Part shown: piece after piece, positions 48,987 through 60,989 of the stretch
Position numbering within the stretch: position 1 is the first letter of the stretch
Layout: the number at the start of each line of letters is the position of its first letter
Assembly: GCA_037893245.1 (NCBI GenBank)
Contig: JBAIAA010000673.1
Coordinates: 124,001 to 188,000, forward strand
DNA length: 64,000 nt
Source of the DNA: Crossaster papposus
Taxonomy: Eukaryota > Echinodermata > Asteroidea > Velatida > Solasteridae
Direction of reading: 5' to 3'
The notes under the pieces: generated by a model
Databases searched by the model: none
Seen by the model: only the letters and a program-made list of their open reading frames with translations
What the model was told of the DNA's origin: nothing
Position numbers and translations under genes: made by a program

Positions 48987-49048
48987 ATGCCAAAAACAGG
49001 ACAGGAACGGGTCGTGAAACGCCTGAATTTGTGCCGGCATGGAGAAAA
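48987..49048 (+). CDS. Candidate first coding exon of an unknown gene
   Basis: ATG after CAAG opens a 62-nt frame (MPKTGQERVVKRLNLCRHGE plus K) that ends at a consensus GTAAGT donor. Upstream, 48700-48860 is CpG-rich with inverted CCAAT motifs and AAAATGGCTGCCGCC, a YY1-like motif often found at promoters. No continuing exon could be identified in the next 12 kb, so this may be a broken or long-intron gene. The peptide is not recognised. Confidence 0.25.
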
Positions 49049-50756
49049 GTAAGTCATGGAATTTAGGTACTGGTATTTCTGTGTGCCCCTTTACTTATTT
49101 ACCTACTATTCTTCGGAGCTCTGTAGGTGACAACCAATATGTTGCGATCCTGGCACAATCTGTCACGTTGATACGACTGTTTACACGTCAAATGTTCGAC
49201 ATCATGAGTTAAGATATCATGGGATGACGACACCAATAATTAAGTTGTCGGCATGGACTAACAACCAAGTAATTTTATTTTTTCACTCGAATATCGTTGA
49301 TAGAGGACGGTGTTGCTTCACATAACCTGATTTCACTGATTTTAATATTGTTACTGTTTAATACAATAACATTTTATCATTTTACAGGGACATAAGTAGG
49401 CATATTTTAATCATTTCTAATTGGTCTTTTATGCAGCAGTAATTTACTTCTTGATGACTGATAGCTCATCCTAATTAATGCGAATATCATAAGAAAATAG
49501 TTAAATGTCAAGAACTAAATACCGCGTTATAAAAAAAATTTGTTTAAGTGAAAATTATAAAGGGGTAACATTTCAGATGTACAGACTCAGCGTGGTTGCC
49601 AAGAAGTCTATTCCTGCATACTCTATTGTTTTTTTTTAATTTTTAATTAGAGGTATACAATGCCATGATCCAGTGTGTATGCTGTGCTCGTGTGTGATAG
49701 TGTACGAACCTTGCTATCTCAGTGTGGACTTGGTAACAAAAGACGTCCACACTTTACACAAACTTGAAACCTTCAGTGGACTTGGCGAGGTCCACACAAG
49801 GTTTTCCCTCTTTGGTAAAGAACGCTAGAGGTAAAACAGGTTAGGGTTAAATAGGCCTAGAGAAAAATTGAAGAGGAATATCTAAGGGTATAATAACAGT
49901 CACAAATGTGGACTAAAAAAACCGTAGTATTTGGTAAAATTTGATCGATGGTTTTTAATTACACGAATACAAAGGATGTCGACACAGTGATAGTAAGGTT
50001 TGCATAATTGCGTGGGTGTGGGTTCGAACATTAACAGGAACATGGTATTTGTGTCCTTAGGCGAGACACTGAACAACAATATTAATTGATAAGGCCAACG
50101 ACTCCGAAAATTACATCACCATAGCTATATAGCTATATATAAACCACACGACCCGGCTCTGGTATAAGACCCGTCATTATTAGCCGACTACATATAGTAG
50201 TCGATGATTCGTGACGTAACTTCCATGGCGTATTTTGGTAACAGCTGATGAAATCGTACCCCCATGTGTTTCTACGTATAGTCCGATCATCGTTGGTCCG
50301 ACCAACCTGCGTTCGAGTAAAGTTTAGTAGAGCCACAATTATCTTTCATTCAAACTGAGCGCGTATTTTAATTCACGACACGTCGTGCACACAAATGGCA
50401 CGCGAGCTGGCACACTAACGCGCCGGGTGAGAAATATATAGCGATGACGTGTATCCGATTCTATAACGTATTATATTACGGTAGGGAACATTTGAGGTTT
50501 GGATGATAGTGCGTGGGCAAACTCTCAGGGGAGCAATATTGGTTCATTTTGTGCATTAAAAATTGTCTTTGTTTTATACATTGGACGTGGCGCTAGTGTT
50601 GTTTTTTTTGCAAAAACATTAAACACAGACCCCTCAATGCAAAATGGAATCTCCTTGTTTACACACTCGCCCCACATTATCATGGACTAGTTTCCGTTTA
50701 CATGTTTATGCCCGCAGCGCTTTAGGTCGCCGTGTCAGTTTTTTGCAGTGGCACGC
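49049..50756. other. No supported gene
   Basis: A/T-rich sequence with only short random frames. A GTGGACTTGG phrase and its near-inverse recur around 49720-49800. Nothing else is supportable. Confidence 0.6.
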
Positions 50757-51130
50757 GTATTACTCATGAATATTCATTCGTGAACTGGCTACCGATATGC
50801 GATAGACATTCGCCTATCTCACGAATAGCCGAACATTACCAGCAAAATACCCCAACTGGACGGAGATAGTTCTGAGTCATACATTAATGCAGATATTTCC
50901 ACGGCAGCCATAATATTTTCTTTTCTGCATTTTGTTTATATATAATTTATACGTGTGTGTGAGGCAAAAAGGAAATCGACTCATTGAAATTACACGCATG
51001 GGAATCGGCTGACCTTCAATATACGCTATATGCTGCACTGCTAAACCAAGCTGCATAAACCATGGAGGTAGGTTTAAATGAATTTACTATTGTTTTTAAT
51101 TCTTTTGTTGAATTGGCATTTGATAATTTT
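50757..51130 (+). repeat. Promoter/first-exon segment, copy 1 (direct repeat of 63621-64000)
   Basis: About 375 bp run from TTCGTGAACTGG through the TATA box to the first intron of the microprotein gene. They recur with a few substitutions and small indels at the end of the window. Conservation extends into the intron, so it reflects recent duplication rather than only selection. Confidence 0.85.
50937..50945 (+). promoter_or_regulatory. TATA box of the microprotein gene
   Basis: TATATATAA lies about 120 bp before the ATG at 51062 and is kept in the second copy (63804-63812). A start near 50970 would leave a leader of about 90 nt. Confidence 0.45.
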
Positions 51131-52021
51131 ACCATTGTTTTTTTAAGATTAATATATTTTTCGGCAAACGCTGTGTACCAGCACAATTAACCCTGTGCGG
51201 CGAGTGTCGTGCACATTTTTCACAATTATATATTTGTTCACAGAATAACACAAAACAAGTGCTGTATAGTGAGATAAATAATGGTTGTGCATAGTTGTGC
51301 ATGACTAAATCATCGAGTGTGCAGTTTGTGAGTTTTCATCAATCATTCTTGACAGGCTGTAACATTTGCCACAATGATGCTAAAACTAAGATAATACAAA
51401 TTTAAGATGGTATTTTAGACTTTAGCATCACTGTGTACATGCTGTATGGAAATATATTTTCTAATAGGAAGGCTAGGGTGTGACGTGTACGGTGCATACA
51501 TGGTCGACCCATATTAATTTTGATTTTTAATCGCGGGTGAGCCATATTTTAATTTTAAATTGGAAGATAGGGTGTGACATGTTCACTACATGACTCGCAT
51601 TAAGATGTGTCGGGCAGCCATTTTGAGAAGAAGAACAAAGGGCCTCCTCCTTCCATTAAAAAAAAGGCATGACGCTAAACATGTTTGTTTGTTTGTTGGC
51701 CTAATACTGAAATTTGAATTAAAACTTTTGCTCTTGCCAGGCAATAAGGACGAAAATCCTTAGTTGCTGAGCCACGTTAGAGAACACCAATAATACATGT
51801 AGTTGGCGGGATAATATTGGCGGTAAATTCATATTGGGGTGAGGCATCTGCATCTCACGCTACTTATTTATTTGTTTGTCGTTATTTTCTGTGTTAAGGG
51901 TGGTACCACTGCGACTTCTCCAAGGTGGAGCCGTGGCAAAAAGATAGTGATTGGTGTGTGTGTCCTAGTCATAGTTGCAGGCATCGCGGCCGCCGTGATC
52001 GTCACTCAAGTCACAAAATAA
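51062..52021 (+). CDS. Candidate single-pass membrane microprotein, two exons
   Basis: Exon 1 codes only Met-Glu (51062-51067) and is followed by a GTAGGT donor. Exon 2 (51899-52021) follows a T-rich acceptor and continues in the same phase, giving about 42 aa. The product has a short polar, basic N-terminal part ending RWSRGKK, one hydrophobic segment (IVIGVCVLVIVAGIAAAVIV) and a short tail, as expected for an N-in or tail-anchored membrane micropeptide. The exon pairing is inferred from splice sites only. The promoter and exon 1 are duplicated at 63932. No family is recognised; additional exons in the intron are possible. Confidence 0.4.
51405..51705. mobile_element. Diverged relative of the Harbinger-like MITE
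   Basis: It matches about 300 bp of 4790-5109 (GCTAGGGTGTGACGTGTA, GGTGTGACATGTTCACTAC, GCATGACGCTAAACA) and ends near GGCC. The left end is not recognisable. It sits in the intron of the microprotein gene. Confidence 0.65.
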
Positions 52022-52206
52022 AGAACGCTAAACACAACACACAAGAATGCATGCAATATGGAGGAATGGTCTCGAAGACGCTGGGAAGAAGACTGGGTTT
52101 CGTGCTGGAGGACGCCCTCTGGCGGCAATGTCTTCGAGGATGCTGAAGAAGATATCAAGTTGATGACAAGTAAAGCAGCTGACATTGAGATGGGAGGGGT
52201 GTTGCT

Positions 52207-52250
52207 TACGGGGGGTGGGGGTGGGGTGGGGGGGGGGGGGGGGGGGGGGT
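52207..52250. repeat. G-rich run with G-quadruplex potential
   Basis: Successive G tracts, the last about 20 G, are interrupted by single T. Length may be uncertain in the assembly. Confidence 0.7.
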
Positions 52251-52261
52251 ATGACTAAAGT

Positions 52262-54009
52262 AGGCTTGTAATTTATTGTTCATGGTGCCCAACTCTGTCT
52301 TTTTTAAATATTCATAATTGTACAAAAAGGGTCTAGTTTAAATGTATACTCGAAAACTTAAAAAAAAAATTATCGAAAATTTAAATGAAGATAACAAATA
52401 ATGTGACGAGGATTTATTTATGTAGATTTGTCTGTTAAACTTTCTTTAAAACTGAATGAAACCGACATGAATTGTTCCGCACTGACTGATACCATGGCGA
52501 TACTATACTGGCCAATTTGTATACTTGAATAGAGGCCATAAGTATTCTATCCGCAATAAAAACCCGTAATAAAATGATAATCAGCGGGCATCTGAAAAAA
52601 AGGTTGCCCAGACCTGCTGTGCACAGTAATGTCCAGATAATCGCCTAAGGAAGTCGCAATGTTTATTTTGCTCTGTCTAGAAGGAAGTTAACGCCTGAAA
52701 TCTTATCGTGGGATACCAGTTCCTTTTCCGTTCATGATAATCGTGTGTAATGTTATAGCCTTTATTCACGAGTTGGCCATATAAATAATCTTCATTTTGT
52801 GAACTTGCGGCTAGAAATTACCTCAAGTTAATTACCAATTAATACCTGAGTCTTCTCTGATAAATATTTTAAAATGTGTGATTAAACATATCTTATTGTT
52901 TTAGCCACAATTAAAAAATAATTTAAAGCGAGGATAGAATGCCAAAATAGTCTGGCACCATCATATTCACCGGTTCACAATTTATAAAATACATTCAGGG
53001 AACACAACCAAACTGAATGTAGCCTATTTGCCAAAATAATGGAGACAAGTTTTTGTAGTTTAAGGCCGATTTGATACATAAAACATTGTGTATCATGCAT
53101 GTTTAATCATTTGCCCTCTGTGCCTATACTTCCTTCGTGTATATACTTCTATATGAAACTCGTATTTTTGTAAGAAAATATTTAGTCGGTGTTTTTTAAC
53201 AACCTAGATTTATCGACACGCAAGTTGTGAAAAGCTAGAAACTGTTATTATATTTATGGGTATGTTTTAAGTATAATACATTTGAAAATAATGTCTAAGT
53301 GGAATATTTTATAGATAATATAAATTAATATTATAAAGACGTTTGTTAAACTATGTTGTTTTTTTATCATCAGTTCAATCTTATTCCTCCATGGTTTAAT
53401 TTTTTTTTTATTATAATTTCTCTTTGTAAACCACACCAATTTGTTATTAAAAAAATCCATGACCATGAATTTTAAATCATTGGCGAGTTTCCATTTAGAT
53501 GTTATATTTACCATAGCAAGAGACAATTTAAAAATCTTTGCTAGAGAAAACTAAGCTTCTCAGTCAAGTTCATGGAAGTTAGTATTTAAAAATATTCATT
53601 CCCCGCTTTAACTAAAGGGAGACTGGATAATCCAAAACAAAAAAACAGTTGGAAATGAATTCAGAATGTTAAGTCTGTTTATTAATTGCATTTAGTAATT
53701 CATTTTTATAAGAATTGAATTGAATTGAATGGCAATGGCAGAGTCTTTCTACATACGATTCCGTAAGCAAACAAGAATGTGCAACTTTTTACTACTTCTC
53801 CTGCTCGAAATTTGGGATGTATCTGCTGACAAGCACTGGAAACAAAACATTATTATCGCCATAATCAATATGTCTCACCCTACAAAATGTAGAAAATTTA
53901 TATAAAAGGCCTAACATTAGCATTTCATTCCACGCATACCAGGCCTATGTCACGGTTAGGTGATTATTGTAGCCCTTTCATTCACGCCCCGGGAAACTAG
54001 ACGACCGCC
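52262..54009. other. A/T-rich sequence without supported genes
   Basis: Only short frames on both strands; the longest (53254-53526, minus) is Lys/Ile/Asn-rich, as random A/T-rich sequence would give. Confidence 0.6.
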
Positions 54010-54055
54010 GCTGTTAGAATTCCAAGGCGGCGCGCCGCCTTGGAATTCTAACAGC
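54010..54055. repeat. Perfect 46-bp palindrome without spacer
   Basis: Arms of 23 bp, GCTGTTAGAATTCCAAGGCG then GCG and the exact complement, meet at 54032/54033. A weaker inverted pair (CCCTGGTTCCCG and CGGGAACCAG) follows at 54070-54130. Confidence 0.9.
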
Positions 54056-55389
54056 AAAAAACCCAAACGATTCCCTGGTTCCCGCCACATAATCTTATGT
54101 AAAAACAATTACCGAACTCCGGGAACCAGTGTACACGTGCTAAAATCTGTCAATTCGTGTGTTCGCGCGGGCATATTGAGCGCGAAGAGCGAATTCTGCC
54201 GACGATTGGCAAAAATCTGAGTAAGTTTTTAACCTCTTAAAATCTCGTATTGTTTCAAGGCATCCACAGATAAAATGTAGAAACTTTGGTTGTACTTATA
54301 TTCAACGACACAGTAAAACAAATACAATTAAATAAAGAGATTTTAAAGGGAATATAAATACATCAAAAAACAAAACGAGGCCTACCAAATTTGTATTATG
54401 AAATACCACGGAAGAAGGAAATAGTAATAGGGCCTACGTGTCATACTGAACTGTTTCTAAATGACAGTCTAAAGCAGCTAAGGAAGAAAAGTATTTTATA
54501 TAAATTTCCAACGCTGGTCAGCGTTGGAAAAAACAATTTAGGTGTACCATAGCATGGAGGTATAAGAAGGATTATATAGTAAGGCCAAACAAATTAAAAT
54601 ATGTTCAGCGTGCAAACAGGTCAGTTCGTACCCAAGTCATTTCGTACCCAAGTCATTTCGTACTCAAGTCACTTCGTACTCAAGTCATTTCGTACCCAAG
54701 TCACTTCGTACCCAAGTCAATTCGTACCCATGAAATCAATTACATGTAGGTAAATTGAGTTTGTAATTTCCTCGTATTCATGAGTGATTGATGTTAATAG
54801 TTATTTTTTTCTCTTTTTCTTGTAGGACGGGTTCTGACGGGTCGCAAGATCTTGAGCACTGTTTTCATTTGAATTGTTTCCCCTTATCGACGTGGATTAA
54901 GGCCAAGTAAAATAAAACAACAGTTGATCGTCCGAACTTTTGAAAACAAGGATGAGGGATCGGAAGGGAGGTGTCTATGTAATATTTATTAAACAAATTA
55001 TTGTATTTGATTTTTATATTAAATATCAGAAAAATCTTCTTGTTAGTGCTTCTTTTGTATTATTATTAATTTATATAAAAGTAATTTCGTACTCAATCAT
55101 TCTTTCTTGGTAGACAATTGTGTTGTAAATTAAGTACGGCGTCAAAATTAACTAGGCCTTTGGAACAACAATAGGACTAATCAAGCAACCGACACGTGCC
55201 TGTGATGCACGCCGGTGACGCCGGATGTCGGTGACATCACTAGAGATGTATCACAATCAAGTTGTGGTGTACGCGCTTTCCTATATGGAACGCCGTAGCA
55301 GACATATATCAGTCGACTCGTGCCTGTGTCACGTTGAACACCGTAACGCTGCCACGTCGAAAACCGTGCCTCCCTCGCGTTTAAGCCCA

Positions 55390-55531
55390 AAAGTGTAACG
55401 CTGCCACGTCGAAAACCGTGCCTCCCTCACGTTCAAGCCCAAAAACCGTAACGCCGACGTCAATAAAAACCGTAACGCCGACGTCAATAAAAACCGTAAC
55501 GCCGACGTCAATAAAAACCGTAACGCCGACC
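55390..55531. repeat. 24-bp tandem array, left arm
   Basis: Four units contain CCGTAACGCCGACGTC. The units are inverted relative to ten units in the right arm. They are preceded by two copies of a longer unit with GTAACGCTGCCACGTCG and CCGTGCCTCCCTC. Confidence 0.85.
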
Positions 55532-55540
55532 CAAAAAAAA

Positions 55541-55903
55541 CTGTGCGCCGCCGGCCCAACAAAAAACTGTGCGCCACCGACCCCCCAAAAAACTGTGCGC
55601 CGCCGGCCCAACAAAAAACTGTGCGCCGCCGACCCCCACAAAAACTGTGCGCCGCCGACCCAAAAAAAAACTGTGCGCCGCCGGCCCAACAAAAAACTGT
55701 GCGCCGCCGACCCCCACAAAAACTGTGCGCCGCCGACCCAAAAAAAAACTGTGCGCCGCCGGCCCAACAAAAAACTGTGCGCCGCCGACCCAAACAAAAA
55801 CTGTGCGCCGCCGACCCAAACAAAAACTGTGCGCCGCCAACCCAAAAAAAACCTGTGCGCCGCGGACCCCCAAAAAACTGTGCGCCGCCGACCCAAACAA
55901 ACT
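55541..55903. repeat. 26-bp tandem array, 14 units
   Basis: The start positions of CTGTGCGCCGCCGACCC are spaced exactly 26 bp apart from 55541 to 55853, then one step of 25. Because 26 is not a multiple of 3 and the unit has no stops, long frames open on both strands; these are not taken as genes. Confidence 0.9.
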
Positions 55904-55954
55904 GTGTGCGTGCGTTCGCCTTATCATTGATACGTACGAGGTTGTACAGTCAAC

Positions 55955-58900
55955 ATGGCGGCATCCACAACACGTTATGAGTGTGCTCGTTGTGCTCCGA
56001 CAAAAGGTATGTTTTTCAAGTGTACAAATACCTTATGGGGCAAATGTGTTAATTGCTCACATAAATCATGAAAATGGAAGGAACTGGATGGATAGCAGGG
56101 ATATGTAAATAAGCATTTCTTTTTGGAAATTTGGAGCCAAATTTGAAGGAACAAACCCTCTCACTCTCGGTCATGTCGGCATGCAAATGCAATGATCATG
56201 CATCAATTATGGTCAGTCAACGTTGGACTGGTGATGAGCGGGGCTGGGTTTAATGCTTGCCCTGCCTCTGGATTTTCAGTAATAATAACAGATTTCTGAA
56301 AGTGTAAGTTATGATTAGGAACCTCATTTTAATACTTTATTTCAGAATCTTAAGAAGGATGTGTACTGCTCTATCATCCATGCCCATGGCCTAAGTTGAG
56401 AAAAATAAAGAAAAAACCTGTACAGTTAATATGAGTCAATACAATAAGCTAGTTCGATATTCCCACTGTGCATGTGCACATGAAGATTTGACGATTTGTT
56501 TCTTTTGAGATAAACATTTCAGCGATTGCGTGCAAAAGCATAGTAGGTACCAGCAAATTTAAAGAGATCGTCGTGTTCTAAAGTTACTAAGTAACTTTTT
56601 TTTAACGTTTTGGGCAATTCCACAGGAGAGTGGACAAAACCCCCCCAAACAAATTTCAAGATAAGAAAAATTTAATTATCTGCCACTGTCGAGTACAAAC
56701 TCTAGTTTATTGGAAAGATTTTTTTTTATAAATACGTCAAGTATTTTTCAAAATACGCTTGAATTTGTAAACGATAAATTTTATGCTCTGAATTAAGAAA
56801 AAAAGGTTAATTGTGAAATAAACTGATATTTTAAAGAAAAAACAGTTTTTCTTATTTATTTTATTCATCTGATAAGTAGTTAGGGAACTGAGTATAACTA
56901 TTATTAAACTCATGTGAACAAAAATCAATGTTCCATTGCTAGTAAGTCACATGATGGCCTCAGTTTCTGGTATTGGAACTATGTAACGCGAGTTACCAAA
57001 ACATCATTTTTTTCTCCTTTCTAAACACATAGATGAAATTGATTAAGTACAGTATGATATTTTCTAAATTTCATTCACTCCAGAACAAAAGAAAAAAGCA
57101 TAACATCCTTTCCATTATTAGGTAATACTCTCACAAAATGTGTAACGCGAGTTACTATGTAACGCGAGTTACCGACATGTAACGCGAGTTACCATAAAAT
57201 GTAGCCATTTTGTTTGTTTTTGAGTGGGCTGCAATTGGTAAAAGTGCTCTACAGAGCTGTTACATCCTCTGTTGAGCTAAAACCCTTTAATAAACCCTTT
57301 ATTAATAATGGAAGAATAAAAATTGTTCTTTCAACCCATGCATGTGTACATTGTACATAGGCAAATGTGTGTCTTTTGGCACTATAAAAATCACACTAAT
57401 GCCACTAATTTTTAAGGCTTTGTGGCTTGTTCTGTTAAAACTATGTTTGAGATTGCTTGAAGTTGTAGAAATTAAAAGTTAAAAACCCACAATCACTGTG
57501 TAGTGTTTCACTTTTATTTGTGGACAAAGTGTAACGCGAGTTACCGTAACGCGAGTTACCAACATGTAGGCTCTCTGTAATCTAATGTTTAAAAAACACA
57601 TCAATATTTGACTTTAATGTTGTCACTAACACACCCGCATTGTGAAAAAACATAATTATTTAGGTTCTGATTTGTTGGTATGAGGAGAATTTTAAATAAA
57701 CTGTACTCGGCTTTATAGCTATATCCTATTTTTGTAACGCGAGTTACCGATATTAAATGTCTCCTCAAAATTAAACAAAGGTACATTTTTGGTCTTTCTT
57801 TGGCTGTTCAGTAACTTGAATATTCACATTGAAGCAGAGTAAAAATCTACCTCCAATGACCCTGACTAGCAGAGTAGTAGTTTGAAAATCATTTCCTGGT
57901 CCCATTAAATGTAACGTGAGTTACCGTGGAATTGCCCTTTTGGTGTTTTCAGGTGTTTTGTGTGGCCAAACTTTTGTTAGAACAAATTTCCCATCATCTT
58001 TTCGATTTGACAAGAAAATGCACAAAATGCGGATTCGGTTACCACGTCCCCCATAGCCTTGTGTGCATTTGTCTGCCGTGTTTATCCCAAGAGAAAATTT
58101 GTTGAATCTTGTTGTGCACATGCGCAGTTGGAATACGGAATTGGCTTATGCTGTATAAAGTTAGGGTCACTGGCTTTTTTAGTGGCATAGGTTAGGCAAG
58201 CAACAAAAGCAAGCAACAAGGCCTAGTAGGGGCCTATGGATTTAACCAAATCTTGCTAAAATACAATGTAGCCTATACTAAATTAAATCAATATTACACA
58301 TCTGGAATCTATTTTTTGGAAGGGGCCGGGTGAGTGATGTGAAGTTGTTGAGGCTGGGGTATATGTACCAGTACGAAGACCACTGGCACTGACTGACCAT
58401 TTCAAAAAATAAACATTATTCTAACTATGCATTTTTTGCGGTTATTTTTTACATTTACAGGTGGTCAGTTGAGAAAAGCCACAGACCCTGGAGGATGAAA
58501 AGATACTGGAAGACATCAGAGGCAGGGCTATGGTAGCAATTGAAGTTCAATACCATAAAGAAATCATTAATTTGAGCATGCAGGTTGTCCCAGTACCCAT
58601 CAATGCCCAAAATGTGTACATTTGTTCAACCATGAAAATAATCACATTAGGTTCATTGTAATAATCAACTTGGCATACTGTAACTTTGCATGAGAATTTT
58701 CAATCATGAAAATCCGATTATACACTCGAATTTTTTAGAGATAGTGATTTCATACTTTTTAGGGGAAAGTGAAAAAATGCGTCTGCTGTAAAGTATGATT
58801 TAGAAAGAAGCCAAAACCAATACTTTGTAGTCGCAGTCGACTACTGCTTTGTCACAATACAAAAAAGTGTCGCCGTCTATAAGGTGAAACAAACTTGAAA

Positions 58901-59569
58901 ATGTATTAATTATTAAAATAAAACAATTTTGAGAGAAATACAGAGAGAGGAGGGAACAAAATATTAGAATAACGGGCACAATTTTTTTTTTTGCTTTTTT
59001 CAAACAAATTTGACACGCACACATTAATTTTTTTACTTCCCCATCTCTAACCCAATGTACTGTGTTTTCAGTTTAATTAGCCTGATTTTTGCAAGACCTA
59101 AACTTCTTATGAAAGGTTACAGTATGTGAAAGTATGTGATTATCATGGTGAAGAAAAGTTTAATCTGTTGGGCAATCGCTGGGTACTAATCATTGCGAGA
59201 CTGTATTTCTATAATTTAATGAAGAATAATTATTACTTTATCATTGGGAAGGTGGAATGTGATTGCTAAGTAACACCTGTACCTTGCTTTGTTTGTACTT
59301 TATAACCATTTTAAAATGAAACAAAGGATGTGTTTGGTGAATGTTTTTTCTTAATTAAAACTGTTTTCATTCTGGTTGTTTCAGGTGCTGTATTCCATGG
59401 CAGAAGCCATCGCTATGACAAATACCATGCAAGCACCATACAGGACATTCTTTCGTCAGGTGCCATAATTTCTGAGAAGAAGGTCCTTAAACTGGCTAAA
59501 CATCAAAAGTTGCTGATGCAGTCCTGCAACGAAGGAACACCAGCCATCAAGAAACTGTTCACATATTAA
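55955..59569 (+). CDS. Candidate 78-aa two-exon protein with a CxxC motif
   Basis: Exon 1 (55955-56006) starts in an AACATGGCGGC context and reads MAASTTRYECARCAPTKG up to a GTATGT donor. Exon 2 (59385-59569) follows a T-rich CAG acceptor in matching phase and ends at TAA. It contains a short Lys-rich helix-like region (SEKKVLKLAKHQKLLMQS). A competing acceptor at 58460 would give an early stop. The intron holds the GTAACGCGAGTTACC element. The gene lies inside the 8.5-kb inverted-repeat structure, so it could be element-borne or trapped. The product is not recognised and the pairing is inferred from splice sites. Confidence 0.35.
56612..57937. mobile_element. 1.3-kb element with iterated GTAACGCGAGTTACC motif
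   Basis: The left end GGGCAATTCCAC and right end GTGGAATTGCCC are inverted, with TTTT next to both. Eight copies of the 15-bp motif lie at 56983, 57142, 57159, 57179, 57531, 57546, 57734 and 57911; the last differs by one base and abuts the right end. The motif is itself an inverted repeat, GTAAC-GCGA-GTTAC. No coding capacity. Confidence 0.7.
57938..59384. other. Non-coding interior of the inverted-repeat element
   Basis: A plausible CAG acceptor at 58460 opens a frame that stops after 12 codons. Otherwise only short frames are present. Confidence 0.5.
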
Positions 59570-60989
59570 GAAAATAGTGGTCATAATTGGGGAAGAAGGC
59601 TACTCCCAAGTATCTATAACATGTTACTGTTTGCTGTATAACCCATCGTATTTCAGGTTGAATGCATATCGAGGGAGTACTGCCCCTTAAAAATCTTTGA
59701 ATGCTAGCTTTATTTAAATTAAACCTGAATATAACCAAGGATAAATTGTTTTCCCCTTTAATTATCTGGTGTAGCTTAATAACACACTTCTTGTGATCAA
59801 ATAGGCCAGCATGGAACACAACATGTCATTTTGTTGCTGTATAATACATATCATTTTTATATTGAGTGCATAATGAACAAGTACTGCCCCTTTAATTCTC
59901 CGACAGCTTTAATGAAACTTAATATAAATACAAATGGTGATGAATAATAAAAGGTGAGGTTTTTTGGTGGTAGCATTTATACAATTTGCATACAATCAAG
60001 CATAAAACAAAATAGTTGCGGCCACTTAACAAAGATATACAAGTACCAGCCACCTTAAATTTTCTATTCCCTTCAATTTAATTTAAATGTAAAATATCAT
60101 GATAAATAAAGACTGCAAATAAATATTTGTCATGTCTGTGCAAGCCTTTCTGTGTGATTCTAGCTGTTTATCCCTCTTCCATCCCAACCTGTTCAATTTG
60201 ACTGTGGAGGTCTATGCACAACTCGATCCGGGGACTACCCCCCCCCCCCCCCCACCCCCCTTAGACCTATACACTTCTTAGACTACTTGTATTGTCATAT
60301 AATGCGCCTAAGTCACCTAACCATTGTTAAATATCACATCTTATCTTAGTGCTTGCGCACCCAACAGGGATTACCAAAATATGTCAATAAAAATTAACCA
60401 TCGAGTTCACTGTATGTTCAGGTCCAATCGTGGTCCAGTTCACATGTACAGGCTAGGGAATGATGATCAAAATGAACATTCGAAATGGAGATAAACAATT
60501 AGACATGCTTGTTTCCAAGAACAATATGAAAAGGTTTCCAACATTAAATTATGTTTTTTGTGGCTTTGGAGTTGAGATCAGTGTAGTAATTTGTGTTCTC
60601 CCAGAATTCACAGCGGTCTGTGTAGACTCGGAATTAAAAGAGCAACTGCTTATTCAAGCCATTTTTAGTGAAAGTCCGTTCTTATTTCTGTTGTCATTGC
60701 TCAAAAAACCAACATTGCAACAAAGAATTGAACAAACCAAGAAAATAACAAAAAACATGATTAAGTGTTTAACGTCAGCGTTATGGTTTTATTAGAGAGG
60801 TTTCGGTCGCGCACGGTTAGAGAAACGACTACGTTTAGTTCTCGTTACGTCATCAGTTTCTGCGCAGTATGAACACGAGGCGCAGTGCAGTGCGTTAGCG
60901 GTCTATACAGATAGTTGTGCGTGGCGCGTCCAGTTTAGAACTAATTGTAGGCGTTGCACTAAACGTTGGCTAACGAAACCTGTCTATTA
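59570..60989. other. Interior sequence without supported gene
   Basis: A C-rich run near 60239-60257 and relatives of the CTTAGACCTATACAC phrase seen at 15.3 kb occur here. At 60800-60985 the sequence is CpG-rich with GTTACGTCATC, a CRE-like site, which could be a promoter. A 111-codon frame (60460-60795) shows no recognisable domain and runs into the repeat. Confidence 0.45.

Noticed and set aside
52058-52258. 66-codon frame MEEWSRRRWEED... after the microprotein stop
   Set aside because: No splice or promoter context, ends in a poly-G-encoded Gly run; could be a downstream frame of the same transcript but unsupported.
53254-53526. 90-codon Lys/Asn/Ile-rich minus-strand frame
   Set aside because: A/T-rich random frame with no conservation evidence or recognisable domain.
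55329-56108. Overlapping 139-179-codon frames on both strands rich in Ala/His/Pro or Arg/Cys/Ala
   Set aside because: They result from the 26-bp array, whose unit has no stop in most phases and whose length rotates the frame; no start, splice or domain evidence.
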